Source: RYN-428 sp035551995 (lineage in GTDB: Bacteria > Planctomycetota > Phycisphaerae > Tepidisphaerales > Tepidisphaeraceae). From it: a stretch of 35,722 nt of DNA. A program made the position numbers and the translations under genes. Every line of letters starts with the position of its first letter. Within the stretch, counting starts at the first letter, position 1. The stretch is from the NCBI GenBank assembly GCA_035551995.1, contig DASZME010000049.1, positions 1 to 35,722 on the forward strand, in the 5' to 3' direction. Shown here piece after piece: positions 1-9,112 of the stretch. The notes under the pieces were generated by a model. It was not told the DNA's origin. It saw only the letters and a program-made list of their open reading frames with translations, and did no database searches.

Positions 1-123
1 GGACAGGGCAATCGCTTTTGGCCGTCTTATCCCCTTCCCCCGGCGTACCGTCGGATTACCGGGCGAGGGAGTAGAGCGCGTCGTCGCGCAAGTTCATTTA
101 GAAATTGCGAGCAAGCCGGTCGA

Positions 124-3100
124 TTATTCATTTCTCAAATCAGCCGGTTTAACGTGAATGCCGCTGAGTCGCACGGCCGCCGCGGCTGAAATAAGTCCGA
201 CGATCAGCACAATGGAGAGCGTCAAGACAAGTGACCCGGCATTGATCGGCCGCGTCTCGCGAACGACCGCGGGGAGAATTCCGATCACGGCGCTGAGCGT
301 CCCGAGAATGAGTCCCAGCAGCAGCAAATAAATATTTTCGGCCAACACCAGCGTTGTTCGACTGGCCGCCGTGAATCCGAGGGCGGCCAGCAGCGCCAGT
401 TCGCCGCGCCGCTCGATGACGGTGCGGACAAGGACCACCGACAGCCCGATGGCTCCGAGCATCATCCCCAGCGCGCCGAGCGTTTGGAATGTTTCGAGGT
501 AGGTGTTTTGCACGTCCTGATAGGCTTTGAGGCGCGCCGACGCGGTATCGACGCTCACGGAAAAATCTTGCAATTCCGATCCAAGCCGCCGGGCGAGTTG
601 CGACTGTCGATCGGCCCTTTCGCCGGGCGCGACGTCGCCAAGGTCGATCAGCGCGACGCCAAAGCCGCTTTGCGCGGGAAAGAGCTTTCTAAAATTGCCG
701 TCGCTCATCAGCAACTGGCCCTGGAAGATGCTGTGGGCGACCGTGGCGACTAGTTTGAGGTTACGCGTGACGCCGAGTTGATCGGTGATGGAAATGGCGC
801 CGCCCAGCTCGATTTTCAGAACATATTCCTGCGTATCGCTGTCGGCGATCACGGGGATTTCGTCGCCTTGATCGCTATCGAGGAGCGTCCAGAAATTGCC
901 GGTGTTGGAGATCGCGTCGCCGGGGATGAATCCGCCGCGCTGAATCATGGCGGCGGGAAGGCCGAGGATCGTGGGCGCGGTTGGCTTGGTGAGGTTCAGG
1001 CAACTGATATCCTGGCCCGCCCATTGCCGCAACGGCGTGAAATGAACGCCGGCGTAGATCGGATCGTTCGGGTCGCGGATGCCCAGGAGACGGCGTCCCT
1101 CGACGGTATTCAGATCGCCGGTGAGGGGAATTCCGGCGCTGAGGACAAGACGGTAGCCGCCGGCTTCGGAGTTTCTGTCGTCGGGGTTAAGCACGCCGTT
1201 TTGCTTGAGCGCGGCGACGGTGATGAGCGTAAACGCCGCGAACGCGATCAGCCCGACGCTAAGAACGCCGCGTGCGGTATGGCGCGTGGCGTTGCGAAAT
1301 CCGAGGCGCACCACGGAGGCGCCGCCGACAAACGAAGCCCCGGCATGCGGGCGCGGCCGAAGCGTCGCGGCAAGCCACGTGAGGCATCCGCACAACAACA
1401 GCGCCCCGCCGCCGAATCCGGCGGCGGTTGAAATCTTGCGGCTCAGCGCGGCGCCTACGATCGCCAGTCCGATTACGACGGCCGGCGCGGCGATCCATCG
1501 CAGCATCCGGCCTTTTCCGCGGCCGCGCGAATCGGTTTCCCATCCGCCGGCCAGCAGGCGCGCGGGTTGCGATTTTCCGATGCGCCACACCGCCCAGATG
1601 ATCGCGAAGAACGCCACGAAGAGACCGGCGAACAAACCGTAGATCAGCGTGAGCGGGACGACATGCAGCGTCATGGACGTCGTGCCGACGGCGCCGATCC
1701 ACCACGTTCGCAGACCGAGCATGATAAAGTCGGTGTAGGCGATCGCCCCGCCGAGCCCGATGGCCCCGCCGACGACCGCCAGGATCAAGCCTTCGCGAAG
1801 GGCGAGCATCCGCAGCGATCGCGGCGAAAAACCGACCGCTGACATCAGCCCAAACTGGCGGGCGCGCTGCTCGATGTTCAGCCGAAAGAGCATCGCCACC
1901 AGCAACGCGGCGGCGACGATCAGGAAGAAACTGAACATCAAGAAGAACATGGAGAAATCGGTTCCGCCGGACGCGGCGGCAAGCTGCTGCGCTTTGATCG
2001 GCCGGAAGGAGAAGCCGAGCGATGCCGGATTAATTTCCGCGCGAAGTTTCGTCGCGAATTTGTCGGCGTCGGCGGCGGGGAAGCGGAGGCCGGTGACGTC
2101 GCCGTACACGCCGCCCCATAGCTTCCTGGCGGTTTGGAAATTAAAAAAAAGTTTCGGCGCCGCGCGATATTGCCGCCAATATTCCTCATCCGCTTTGGTG
2201 ACGAGTTTTTTATCGATGGTCAATCCCTCCGGCGGGTCCCAGTCGGCCACGCTTGCCGCATCCGTCAATCCTTTGTAATTCGGCGGCAGTTTGGGATCGG
2301 CGCCGATGCCGGTCATCGGGAGAATGGTCTTGACGATGAAGGTCAGCCGGTCGGCCGGAAGCGCCTTGCCGGCGTCGGTCAGATCGCCGCCGGATTGGCG
2401 AAGGTAGAAGTCGATCCGCAGTTTGTCGCCGACCTTCGCTTTGAGTTGGCCAGCCGTCCATTGATTGACGGCGATCTCGTTTTCCGCAAGTGCCGAGTCG
2501 TCAAGCGCGGTGATTCCAGCGGCCACCGCGTAATGGATCATCGGAGATTGATCGGCCGCCCCGGCGGAAACCGAAGAAAGATTCGCGACCGAGTTAATGA
2601 GATTGACCGATACTTTCCGCAGTCGCACATGCAGCGCGTCGGCCGTCCGTTGGGCAGCATCGACGACCGGCGGAGCGATATACGTTTCGCGCGCGAAGAC
2701 GCACGCTTCGCCGTCGGCGACGGGCTGAACGCTCAGGCCGTAATCACTCAATTGCAGTGCCGACCCCAGTCGGGCGTTAAGGGGATTGTGGGCGTCGGTG
2801 GTTTTCCCGGCGTCTTCACGCGCCGATCCGCCGTGAACAAGCAACGCGTTGATTCGGCCTTCCTGTTCGAGCGCTCCCTGCAAATCGTTCAGATTCGCCC
2901 AGGCGTTTCGCGGCACGCGCTGACTCGCGTTTGGATCAAAAAGCGACACGAAATCCGGCTGCGAATCAATCCGGCCGACCGTCGCGCGCATCTGGTTAAG
3001 CACATCGTTGCGGCTTCGCCGGGAGAGAGCCGATTCGCGAGGCATATCGCTTTGGGCGGGGACCGACAGAACGATCGGTCCGCCGGTTTTTTGTTGTCCA

Positions 3101-3537
3101 AGACCCGACGCCAATTCACCGTTGATGGAGCAAGTGCCCTGCCGAACGGGAAACCCTTCGCCGCCGATCGACGGAAGATCGAACGGCGCCGCCCCGATCG
3201 CGGCGATCTGCACGTCGGCGGTGTGGCTGTCGCCTTGTTCCGACGCGGCGCCGCCGCGTACGATGATCGCGGGTGTGACGATTCCCGTTGAATCGTCGGG
3301 CTTATCGCCGTTGATTCGCGAGGCGAGAGACTGATCGAAGAACCGCGTGGAGACCAGAATTTGATCGACGCCGCCAAGTCGGCGCAGCGCCAGGTCGGCC
3401 AGGCTCCCGCGGACGCTGTCGCCGACCATAAGGGCGCCGGTGAGGACGGCGGTGGCCACCGCCATGCCGGCGACGACGGCGAGATTGACGCCGCGAAAAT
3501 ATCGAAGATTGCGGAAGACAAGCGTGAGTCGGTTCAT
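124..3537 (-). CDS. Large FtsX-type ABC transporter permease
   Basis: This is an integral inner-membrane permease of the MacB/LolCE type, 1137 residues, which would work with the ATPase encoded just upstream. An N-terminal membrane segment (about residues 15-35) is followed by a long extracytoplasmic region. A first FtsX membrane block lies at about 525-700 (it contains RLNIEQRARQFGLMSAVGFS) and a second at about 1015-1137 (RGELALLAALGF). The segment E/R-x-Q/E-LxLxxAxG after the first helix of each block is the usual FtsX signature. An in-frame TTG at 3600 would overlap the ATPase gene, but the ATG at 3537 is preferred: AGGA lies about 9 bases before it and the protein then begins MNRLTLVFRNLRY, as expected for the family. 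Two FtsX blocks in one chain suggest that the protein can act without a second permease. The substrate (lipoprotein, lipid or peptide) cannot be told from sequence. Confidence 0.9.
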   Translation of the reverse strand: MNRLTLVFRNLRYFRGVNLAVVAGMAVATAVLTGALMVGDSVRGSLADLALRRLGGVDQILVSTRFFDQSLASRINGDKPDDSTGIVTPAIIVRGGAASEQGDSHTADVQIAAIGAAPFDLPSIGGEGFPVRQGTCSINGELASGLGQQKTGGPIVLSVPAQSDMPRESALSRRSRNDVLNQMRATVGRIDSQPDFVSLFDPNASQRVPRNAWANLNDLQGALEQEGRINALLVHGGSAREDAGKTTDAHNPLNARLGSALQLSDYGLSVQPVADGEACVFARETYIAPPVVDAAQRTADALHVRLRKVSVNLINSVANLSSVSAGAADQSPMIHYAVAAGITALDDSALAENEIAVNQWTAGQLKAKVGDKLRIDFYLRQSGGDLTDAGKALPADRLTFIVKTILPMTGIGADPKLPPNYKGLTDAASVADWDPPEGLTIDKKLVTKADEEYWRQYRAAPKLFFNFQTARKLWGGVYGDVTGLRFPAADADKFATKLRAEINPASLGFSFRPIKAQQLAAASGGTDFSMFFLMFSFFLIVAAALLVAMLFRLNIEQRARQFGLMSAVGFSPRSLRMLALREGLILAVVGGAIGLGGAIAYTDFIMLGLRTWWIGAVGTTSMTLHVVPLTLIYGLFAGLFVAFFAIIWAVWRIGKSQPARLLAGGWETDSRGRGKGRMLRWIAAPAVVIGLAIVGAALSRKISTAAGFGGGALLLCGCLTWLAATLRPRPHAGASFVGGASVVRLGFRNATRHTARGVLSVGLIAFAAFTLITVAALKQNGVLNPDDRNSEAGGYRLVLSAGIPLTGDLNTVEGRRLLGIRDPNDPIYAGVHFTPLRQWAGQDISCLNLTKPTAPTILGLPAAMIQRGGFIPGDAISNTGNFWTLLDSDQGDEIPVIADSDTQEYVLKIELGGAISITDQLGVTRNLKLVATVAHSIFQGQLLMSDGNFRKLFPAQSGFGVALIDLGDVAPGERADRQSQLARRLGSELQDFSVSVDTASARLKAYQDVQNTYLETFQTLGALGMMLGAIGLSVVLVRTVIERRGELALLAALGFTAASRTTLVLAENIYLLLLGLILGTLSAVIGILPAVVRETRPINAGSLVLTLSIVLIVGLISAAAAVRLSGIHVKPADLRNE

Positions 3538-3596
3538 GTCGATTCGGTCCTGTTTCTCCCGCTTGCGGCATGCCGGGAATGGGAGTGAAGACGGAT

Positions 3597-4319
3597 TCAA
3601 CCCACGTGGGATTGCAGTATGCCGTCCATCATCCCAAGCTTTTTCGGGAACATTTCCGCCAGCGCCGGGCTATGCGTGACGACGATGAGGATGGCGCCCG
3701 TCTTCGCGGCGACGGTGGTCAGAAGCTCGCCGATGGCCTGCCCATTCTTGGCGTCGAGATTTCCGGTCGGTTCATCGCACAGAAGAAGTTGAGGGGAATT
3801 CATTAGCGCCCGGGCGATGGCGACACGCTGGCGTTCGCCGCCGGATAGCTCGGCGGGGAGATGGGCGGAGCGGGTTTCCAAGCCGACAAGTTTCAGTAAT
3901 TCCGCCGCGCGGTCGGCGTCGCTTTTGCTCACGCCGGCGACGGCCAATCGCGGGATCAGTACGTTTTCCAGTGCGTTGCATTGCGGGAGAAGATGGTGGT
4001 CCTGGAAGACGAATCCGATGCGCTCGCCGCGAAAGCGGGCGAGTTGCCTGGGCTTGAGGGAAAACGGATTGACGCCGGCCAGGGCGACCGACCCGGACGT
4101 GGGGCTGTCGAGGGCGCCGATGACGTTGAGCAGCGTGCTTTTTCCCGACCCGCTTGGACCGATGATGGCGATTCGTTCGGCGGGGTTCATGGAGAAAGAG
4201 ACGCCGCGAAGGACGACGAGAGGTTCGGTCGGCGTCGGATATTCCTTGTAAATATCGATCACGGCAAGCGTCGCGGCGGACGAGGTCGAAGCGGTCGGCG
4301 TCGTGGTGAGTTGAGTCAT
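3597..4319 (-). CDS. ABC transporter ATP-binding protein, LolD/MacB type
   Basis: This is a cytoplasmic ATPase subunit of 240 residues that powers the FtsX-type permease encoded immediately downstream. It shows Walker A GPSGSGKST (about residues 55-63), a Q-loop FVFQDHHLLPQCNALENV, the signature LSGGERQRVAIARAL, Walker B LLLCDEPTGNLD and the switch histidine in VVTHSPAL. The long Q-loop insert LLPQCNALENV and the DEPTGNLD form are typical of the LolD/MacB/FtsE branch. The stop codon lies about 60 bases before the permease ATG at 3537, so the two genes are very likely co-transcribed. The first 20 residues are Thr/Ser-rich and may not be folded. Lipoprotein release (LolD) and efflux (MacB) are both possible. 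Confidence 0.93.
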   Translation of the reverse strand: MTQLTTTPTASTSSAATLAVIDIYKEYPTPTEPLVVLRGVSFSMNPAERIAIIGPSGSGKSTLLNVIGALDSPTSGSVALAGVNPFSLKPRQLARFRGERIGFVFQDHHLLPQCNALENVLIPRLAVAGVSKSDADRAAELLKLVGLETRSAHLPAELSGGERQRVAIARALMNSPQLLLCDEPTGNLDAKNGQAIGELLTTVAAKTGAILIVVTHSPALAEMFPKKLGMMDGILQSHVG

Positions 4320-4438
4320 GTTTTTTCGGTCCGTCTTCCTTGAGGTTCTCGACTTTCGTCATCCGCGCGATTCGTCGGCGGCAAGCATCACCGCCGGTTA
4401 AAACGGAAATGGTGAGATCGTTTCTCGCGTTCATCCAT

Positions 4439-5749
4439 TCAAACCGAAACGGCGGCTGCGCTCTTTCGCGATGCCACGTCCTCGAACACCTTTAACATGT
4501 TCGCAGCCATTCGCTCTTCGGTAAACGTCGATTCCACCGCGGCCCGTCCGTTATCGCCGAGGTGACGCCGTCGCGGGGAATCGCGAAGCAGGTCGGCCAG
4601 CGCCGACGCCAGCGCCTGCGGGTCGCCCGGCGGGACGATGATTCCGCCGCCGGTGTGTTCGACAAGTTCGGGGAACGAGCCGTGGCCGGGCTGCACGACC
4701 GGCACGCCTCGGGCGAGCGCTTCGAGAATGTAGATGCCCTTGGCTTCGGGATATGCGGTCGGGACGCTGAAGACGTCGATCGAGTCGAGCATTCGCTGCT
4801 TGGCGGCGCGATCCACTTCGCCGAGATATTCAAATGATCGCTCAAGCCCGCTGGCGGAGATCCGCTTTTGCAGCGCGTTGAACCATTTATGATCCTTGGC
4901 GCCGAGGAACCCGGCCGCCAGGACGCGCGCGTCTCCCATGCCGGGCATTTCGCGAAGGATTTTTAGCGCGTCGATCAGACGGTCCAATCCCTTTTCCGGG
5001 CAGATGCGGGCGAGATAGCCGATCGTCGGCGGGCCGTTCCGACGCGCGATCGGCGTGAAATAGTCATTTGAAATTCCGGTATACACCACGTCGATTTCGC
5101 CGCGCGGGATATCCAGATATTCCGCCATTCGGCCGGCGTAATAATCGGTGGTCGCGACAAATCGCGAAACGTCCCCGACGCGCGACCGAATGACCTTTTG
5201 AATATGCGAGCGATCCGGCTCGGCCATCGCGTCAAGAAAAATATCCTCGCCCGTCATCTCGCAAACGACCGGCGCCCCAAGCTCTTGCCGAAAAACGCGG
5301 GCCATGCCGACAAACATCAGGTTCGGCAGACTAATGACCTGCGGCTTGACGTGCTCGCGCATGAATTCGACCAGCCGATCCAATTCCTTGCTTGCCGCCC
5401 CTTCTTCGCCTTCGATGATGCTGAGCGTGAGGCCGGCGAGTTTTTCCGGCGCCGTCTGCGCGCCGAGCTTGCCGGCGACGTTCAATAGCCAGGGGCGATC
5501 GAAGATCCAATCCAACACGCGCGGGGTGTGGCGGAAAAGCCGGGTGGCGTGCTGAAGATAGACGTTGACGCCGCCATAGAAAATTTCGGTGTCGCTGGCG
5601 TCGGCCTGCTCGCTGCGCAACGGCGTATACAGCGGGATAAGCGTTACCGCGTGCCCCATCCGCCGCAGCGAAGAGGCCAGCGCGTTGTCGCGCATGCAAC
5701 TCCCGCAATACATCCCGCCCGCTCCGGCCGCTAAAACGCTAATATTCAA
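4439..5749 (-). CDS. Glycosyltransferase family 4 (GT-B fold)
   Basis: This is a cytoplasmic, retaining GT-B glycosyltransferase of 436 residues that probably transfers a nucleotide-activated sugar to a surface glycan or glycolipid. The N-terminal Rossmann domain starts NISVLAAGAGGMYCGSC. The C-terminal half has the sugar-nucleotide site EAKGIYILEALARGVPVVQP (about residues 331-350), with the two glutamates of the E-x7-E motif, followed by GGGIIVPPGDPQALA. The reading frame is open to a TTG at 5764, but GGAG at 5759-5762 then lies inside the gene. A second TTG at 5749 sits nine bases after this GGAG and puts the first beta strand directly at the N terminus, so I prefer it. The gene is the first of a likely minus-strand group with the ABC transporter about 120 bases downstream. 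The acceptor is unknown. Confidence 0.87.
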   Translation of the reverse strand: MNISVLAAGAGGMYCGSCMRDNALASSLRRMGHAVTLIPLYTPLRSEQADASDTEIFYGGVNVYLQHATRLFRHTPRVLDWIFDRPWLLNVAGKLGAQTAPEKLAGLTLSIIEGEEGAASKELDRLVEFMREHVKPQVISLPNLMFVGMARVFRQELGAPVVCEMTGEDIFLDAMAEPDRSHIQKVIRSRVGDVSRFVATTDYYAGRMAEYLDIPRGEIDVVYTGISNDYFTPIARRNGPPTIGYLARICPEKGLDRLIDALKILREMPGMGDARVLAAGFLGAKDHKWFNALQKRISASGLERSFEYLGEVDRAAKQRMLDSIDVFSVPTAYPEAKGIYILEALARGVPVVQPGHGSFPELVEHTGGGIIVPPGDPQALASALADLLRDSPRRRHLGDNGRAAVESTFTEERMAANMLKVFEDVASRKSAAAVSV

Positions 5750-5758
5750 GAAAATCGT

Positions 5759-5762
5759 CTCC
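5759..5762 (-). promoter_or_regulatory. Ribosome binding site that decides the TTG start of the glycosyltransferase
   Basis: GGAG on the minus strand is followed by nine bases and then TTG (5747-5749). The alternative upstream TTG at 5764 has no purine-rich site and overlaps the GGAG itself. Confidence 0.55.
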
Positions 5763-6025
5763 AATCCGGCTGCTGTCGCACGGCATACATATTAGGCTCG
5801 CGAACGGCGCCCGTTGCGACACAAACGTCCATGCCGCGACCGGGCGACGGTATGCGGGCCTTCGCAATAATTTACAGTTTTGCCGGAAGAACATATCATT
5901 GCCGTGCGACCGTGATGGCGATCGTGCAGCCACGGCGGGAGGTCGGCGGTCTTCGGGTCAGGACGCGGGAGAGTCAGGTACACCTCACGCTAACAGGTTT
6001 TTTTATATCGGTGGAGCGAGTTTCG

Positions 6026-6074
6026 ATCGCAAGAATGCGCCCCGCAAGCGGGGCCGCTAAACGAGAGGCGCTGC
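6026..6074 (+). ncRNA. Candidate structured RNA leader element, copy 1
   Basis: A six-base-pair stem, CCCCGC (6040-6045) with GCGGGG (6048-6053), closes over AA and is followed directly by CCGCTAAACG. ATCGC lies upstream and GAGAGGCGCTGC downstream. The same arrangement occurs at 9235-9278 with a different but still paired stem. Copy 1 lies 60 bases before the start codon of the LEPR-motif gene, so it would be in that gene's 5' leader. The order of parts loosely recalls the GEMM (cyclic-di-GMP-I) core, but the match is too weak to name it. Confidence 0.35.
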
Positions 6075-6133
6075 CAGCTACTTGTGAATTGCTCGAACGC
6101 CATCGGTCACTGACGGCATGAAGGGAACTGGCC

Positions 6134-9112
6134 ATGAGAAGCGACGCAATGAATCGAACGATCACGCGTAAGGGCAGCGACGCGGTTCGACGTGCCGCGG
6201 GAATAGGCTTATTTCGCGTCGTCGAAGCGCTGGAGCCTCGGCGGCTTTTGTCGGCGGTCAGCGTCCTGCCCATTCCCGGAGCCGATCCCGATTATTGGGA
6301 CGGCAGCCAGTCTCATATTGTCGCCGACGACAACGGCAACCACTGGTTTACCGACGCGACCGATAACGCGATCGGCGAAGTGACGGCCGGCGGCGTGGTG
6401 ACGATGTATCCGCTTCCGGCACTTCCCGATTCCAGCGATGCGACCAGTCAGTCGCCGGTGGATATTGTTTTGGGCCCGGACAAGAACATCTGGTTCACGG
6501 AAAACGGCGCCGACGCGATCGGCCGGATTACTTCGAGCGGGACAATCAGCGAATTTCACACGCCAACCGCAGACAGCAATCCGCTTGGGCTGGCGGTTGG
6601 ACCGGACGGCAATCTCTGGTTCGCCGAGAGCGGCGGCGAATCGATCGGAAAAATCACGACCGACGGAAAAATTACCGAATACGCCGCGAATAACCTCGAT
6701 CTCAGTTCGCTCGACGGCGTAGTCGGCGGGCCGGGAGGGAAAGTCTGGTTCATCGCCTACGACAACGACGGCGACGGCACGCTCGACAGCATCACGTCCA
6801 ATGGCCACGTCGCGAGTATTCAGCTTGACGATGATCCGACGTCGCTCGCGGCCGGGCCAGACGGAAATCTGTGGGTGGGGACCGACAGCGGCAACGTCGA
6901 TCGCGTGAGCCCTGACGGCAAGGTAACCACGTTCGCCATTCCCGATGACGCCGACGTCAATGACATCGTCGCCGGCGCCGACGGCAACCTCTACTTCAGT
7001 CTCGACGGGAACAATCAGCTCGGCAAGATAACGACATCAGGCGTCGTCTCCGAATTCACCTTCCCGACCGACGCCGCCCAAAACGCCGACGGCGTTATCG
7101 AAATGGCCGGCCTCGCGCAGGACAGCGACGGCACGATCTGGTTCGTCGATCAGAACAATCCACAGGTCGGCAACGTCAACCTAACCGATGCGCTGCTTGC
7201 GACAAGCAACGACGTCACGGTAACTGCCGGCAAGTCGTCGACCGCCACTTTCGCCACCTTCACCGACTTCGCCGGCGGGACCGATCCATCGGCTTACGCC
7301 GCGACCCTCTCCATCGACGGCGCGACCCCTTCGAGCGCGACAATCTCCACCGACGCCAACGGCGGTTTTGACGTGAATGACGGCAATGATTGGACGCTTG
7401 GCGGTTCTACGTTTGACGTGACGATCACCGATAACAACAACTCCGCCCGCGTCGCGACCGCCACGGGATCGCTCACCGTCGACGCCCCGCCGGCTAAGGG
7501 CGTCGGCGTTGCCGTGACTGCGACATCGGGTCAAACTTTCACGGGCACGGTCGCCCGCTTCACCGGGCTCGCGATGAACTCTCTTTCGTCTTATTCGGCC
7601 AGCATCGACTGGGGCGATGGCCAAACGACAGCCGGCACGATCACCGTCAATAACGCCGGGGGCGTCGATATTACGGGATCAGACACCTACGCCGCCGCCG
7701 GAACCTTTACCGTCTCCACGACACTCTTGCCCTACGCGAGCGGCGGCGCGTTTTTGCCGCCGGGCATTGGCGTGGTCTCTCCCGGCATCTCCGCCGGCGG
7801 CGCAAGCGGCGTTGGCGGAGGAGGATCGGCGCCCGCTCCCGTTGTCGAGCCGCCCACTTTTATCTCGCCGCCGGTTTCGACCGGGCCGATCATCGTCGAT
7901 CCGATCATTCCCGTCGCCGGCAACGGCTCGGCCACCGCAACCAGCGCGGCGACGATCACGCCGGGCGTCATGGACGGCGCCGGCTTCAGCGTTCAAGCCA
8001 CAAGCACAGCCCCGTTCATGGGGGATGTCGCTTCGTTTGTCATGGCCGACCCGACTGCCGACACCAGCCATTTTCACGCCACGATCACCTGGTCCGATCC
8101 GGGCGTTCGTGATTGGCAAACGCTTTCCACACAACCCAGCGCCGGCGTGTTTGCCTCCGACGGCCAGGGCAATCTCACCGTCTCGACCACGGCGAGTTTC
8201 GCCAACTCCGGCTTATTTCACTTTGCGGTGACGATCACCGATGACCGGCTGACGACCGGAGGCGATACCGTCGGCGTCGCCTACGGACAACTCATTGTCG
8301 ATTCTCCCAACATCTGGTTTCCGATCTATCAGGGCGGCGGCCCGACTGCCGTCGGCTTGCTCGGCGGAGGTGTGCTCTATGCCGGCGCCACATCCGGCTC
8401 GACCAGTTCGGCCACCGTCAATCCCGTGCTGAGCGAACACGTGACAGCCGCCGCCAAATCGATCAAAACCGTCGCCGGCCACAGGTTCAAAGGACCCGTC
8501 GGCGTCTTGAACGGCGTCGTTCCCGGCGCCAAGCGCATGGCCGATCTTCACGGCACCATTCACTGGGGCGACGGCACAACCTCCGCCGCCACTTTTGCCA
8601 AGGGAAAAGGGGGCGGCGTCTCGGTGCTGGGAAGTCACGACTATGCGCAAGCCGGCGCCGAAGCAATTTCGGTCGATATGACGCAGACGCTCTATTCGAA
8701 CGGAAAGCCGACGACAAACTATCCGCTGATTTTGCCGGATATTGCCTCGACGGCGACGGTGGCTTCCCATTCGTCGAAAGATCACGGGCTGCCGATTCTG
8801 ACGGGCAACGCGATTGCTCCCGCCGCCGGCGCGCCTTTCAGCGGAACGCTGGCGACCATAACTCTCCCCGCCACGCCGGCGGGGGATGGCGTGGCGGCAT
8901 TGGTCCGATGGGGCGACGGAACCAAGTCAACGGGCGTCGTCAGCGCATCGACGGATGGCGCCATATCCATCAGCGCCAGCCACGTGTATCGCAAACGTGG
9001 CAAATACGCGGTATCGGCACTGGTGTCGGAGACATCCCCGGCGTCGGGGCACCACAAGATTAAAATGCGCGAGATCGCCCAAGTCAAACTGACGGCGACG
9101 GTTTCGGCGTAA
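6134..9112 (+). CDS. LEPR-motif extracellular protein with Vgb-like propeller and PKD-like domains
   Basis: This is a large extracellular or surface protein of 992 residues. The basic N terminus carries VEALEPRRLLSA at about residues 31-42, the LEPR-XLL type N-terminal motif of planctomycete surface proteins. Residues about 45-355 form a propeller of NHL/virginiamycin-B-lyase-like repeats, each around forty residues with the pattern GPDGNLWFxExxxxxIGxIT (for example near residues 115, 157, 248 and 285). This resembles Vgb but proves no lyase activity. Four PKD-like domains with W(G/S)D turns follow (about residues 492, 653, 811 and 925). No C-terminal anchor such as PEP-CTERM or LPXTG is visible. 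The ATG at 6134 follows GAAGGGAACTGGCC, which contains a weak ribosome binding site; a second in-frame ATG is five codons on. Its role is unknown; binding of matrix glycans is plausible. Confidence 0.88.
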   Translation: MRSDAMNRTITRKGSDAVRRAAGIGLFRVVEALEPRRLLSAVSVLPIPGADPDYWDGSQSHIVADDNGNHWFTDATDNAIGEVTAGGVVTMYPLPALPDSSDATSQSPVDIVLGPDKNIWFTENGADAIGRITSSGTISEFHTPTADSNPLGLAVGPDGNLWFAESGGESIGKITTDGKITEYAANNLDLSSLDGVVGGPGGKVWFIAYDNDGDGTLDSITSNGHVASIQLDDDPTSLAAGPDGNLWVGTDSGNVDRVSPDGKVTTFAIPDDADVNDIVAGADGNLYFSLDGNNQLGKITTSGVVSEFTFPTDAAQNADGVIEMAGLAQDSDGTIWFVDQNNPQVGNVNLTDALLATSNDVTVTAGKSSTATFATFTDFAGGTDPSAYAATLSIDGATPSSATISTDANGGFDVNDGNDWTLGGSTFDVTITDNNNSARVATATGSLTVDAPPAKGVGVAVTATSGQTFTGTVARFTGLAMNSLSSYSASIDWGDGQTTAGTITVNNAGGVDITGSDTYAAAGTFTVSTTLLPYASGGAFLPPGIGVVSPGISAGGASGVGGGGSAPAPVVEPPTFISPPVSTGPIIVDPIIPVAGNGSATATSAATITPGVMDGAGFSVQATSTAPFMGDVASFVMADPTADTSHFHATITWSDPGVRDWQTLSTQPSAGVFASDGQGNLTVSTTASFANSGLFHFAVTITDDRLTTGGDTVGVAYGQLIVDSPNIWFPIYQGGGPTAVGLLGGGVLYAGATSGSTSSATVNPVLSEHVTAAAKSIKTVAGHRFKGPVGVLNGVVPGAKRMADLHGTIHWGDGTTSAATFAKGKGGGVSVLGSHDYAQAGAEAISVDMTQTLYSNGKPTTNYPLILPDIASTATVASHSSKDHGLPILTGNAIAPAAGAPFSGTLATITLPATPAGDGVAALVRWGDGTKSTGVVSASTDGAISISASHVYRKRGKYAVSALVSETSPASGHHKIKMREIAQVKLTATVSA

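Larger units (their letters stand above)
5750..6133. other. Divergent intergenic region, no gene
   Basis: The region separates the minus-strand glycosyltransferase from the plus-strand LEPR-motif gene and must hold both promoters. The short open frames here have no family resemblance and no ribosome binding site, so I see no gene. Its distinctive content is the hairpin element at 6026-6074. A T-rich stretch (TTTTTTATAT, about 5998-6007) just before it could belong to a promoter, but I cannot assign -35/-10 boxes with confidence. Confidence 0.6.

Noticed and set aside
2134..3291. Open frame of 385 codons on the plus strand
   Set aside because: It is antisense to the FtsX-type permease, has an Arg-rich, low-complexity composition and no ribosome binding site; such frames arise from high GC codon use.
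4371..4393. CGGCGG...CCGCCG hairpin after the glycosyltransferase gene
   Set aside because: No T run follows on the minus strand, and the next gene is only about 50 bases away, so it is not supported as a terminator.
5728..5742. CCGCTAAAACGC, similar to the tail of the hairpin element
   Set aside because: It is inside the start of the glycosyltransferase gene (codons for VLAAGAG) and has no stem beside it.
6134..9112. Virginiamycin B lyase
   Set aside because: The repeats resemble Vgb blades, but the protein is far larger, is extracellular and shows no clear catalytic site; only a fold similarity is claimed.
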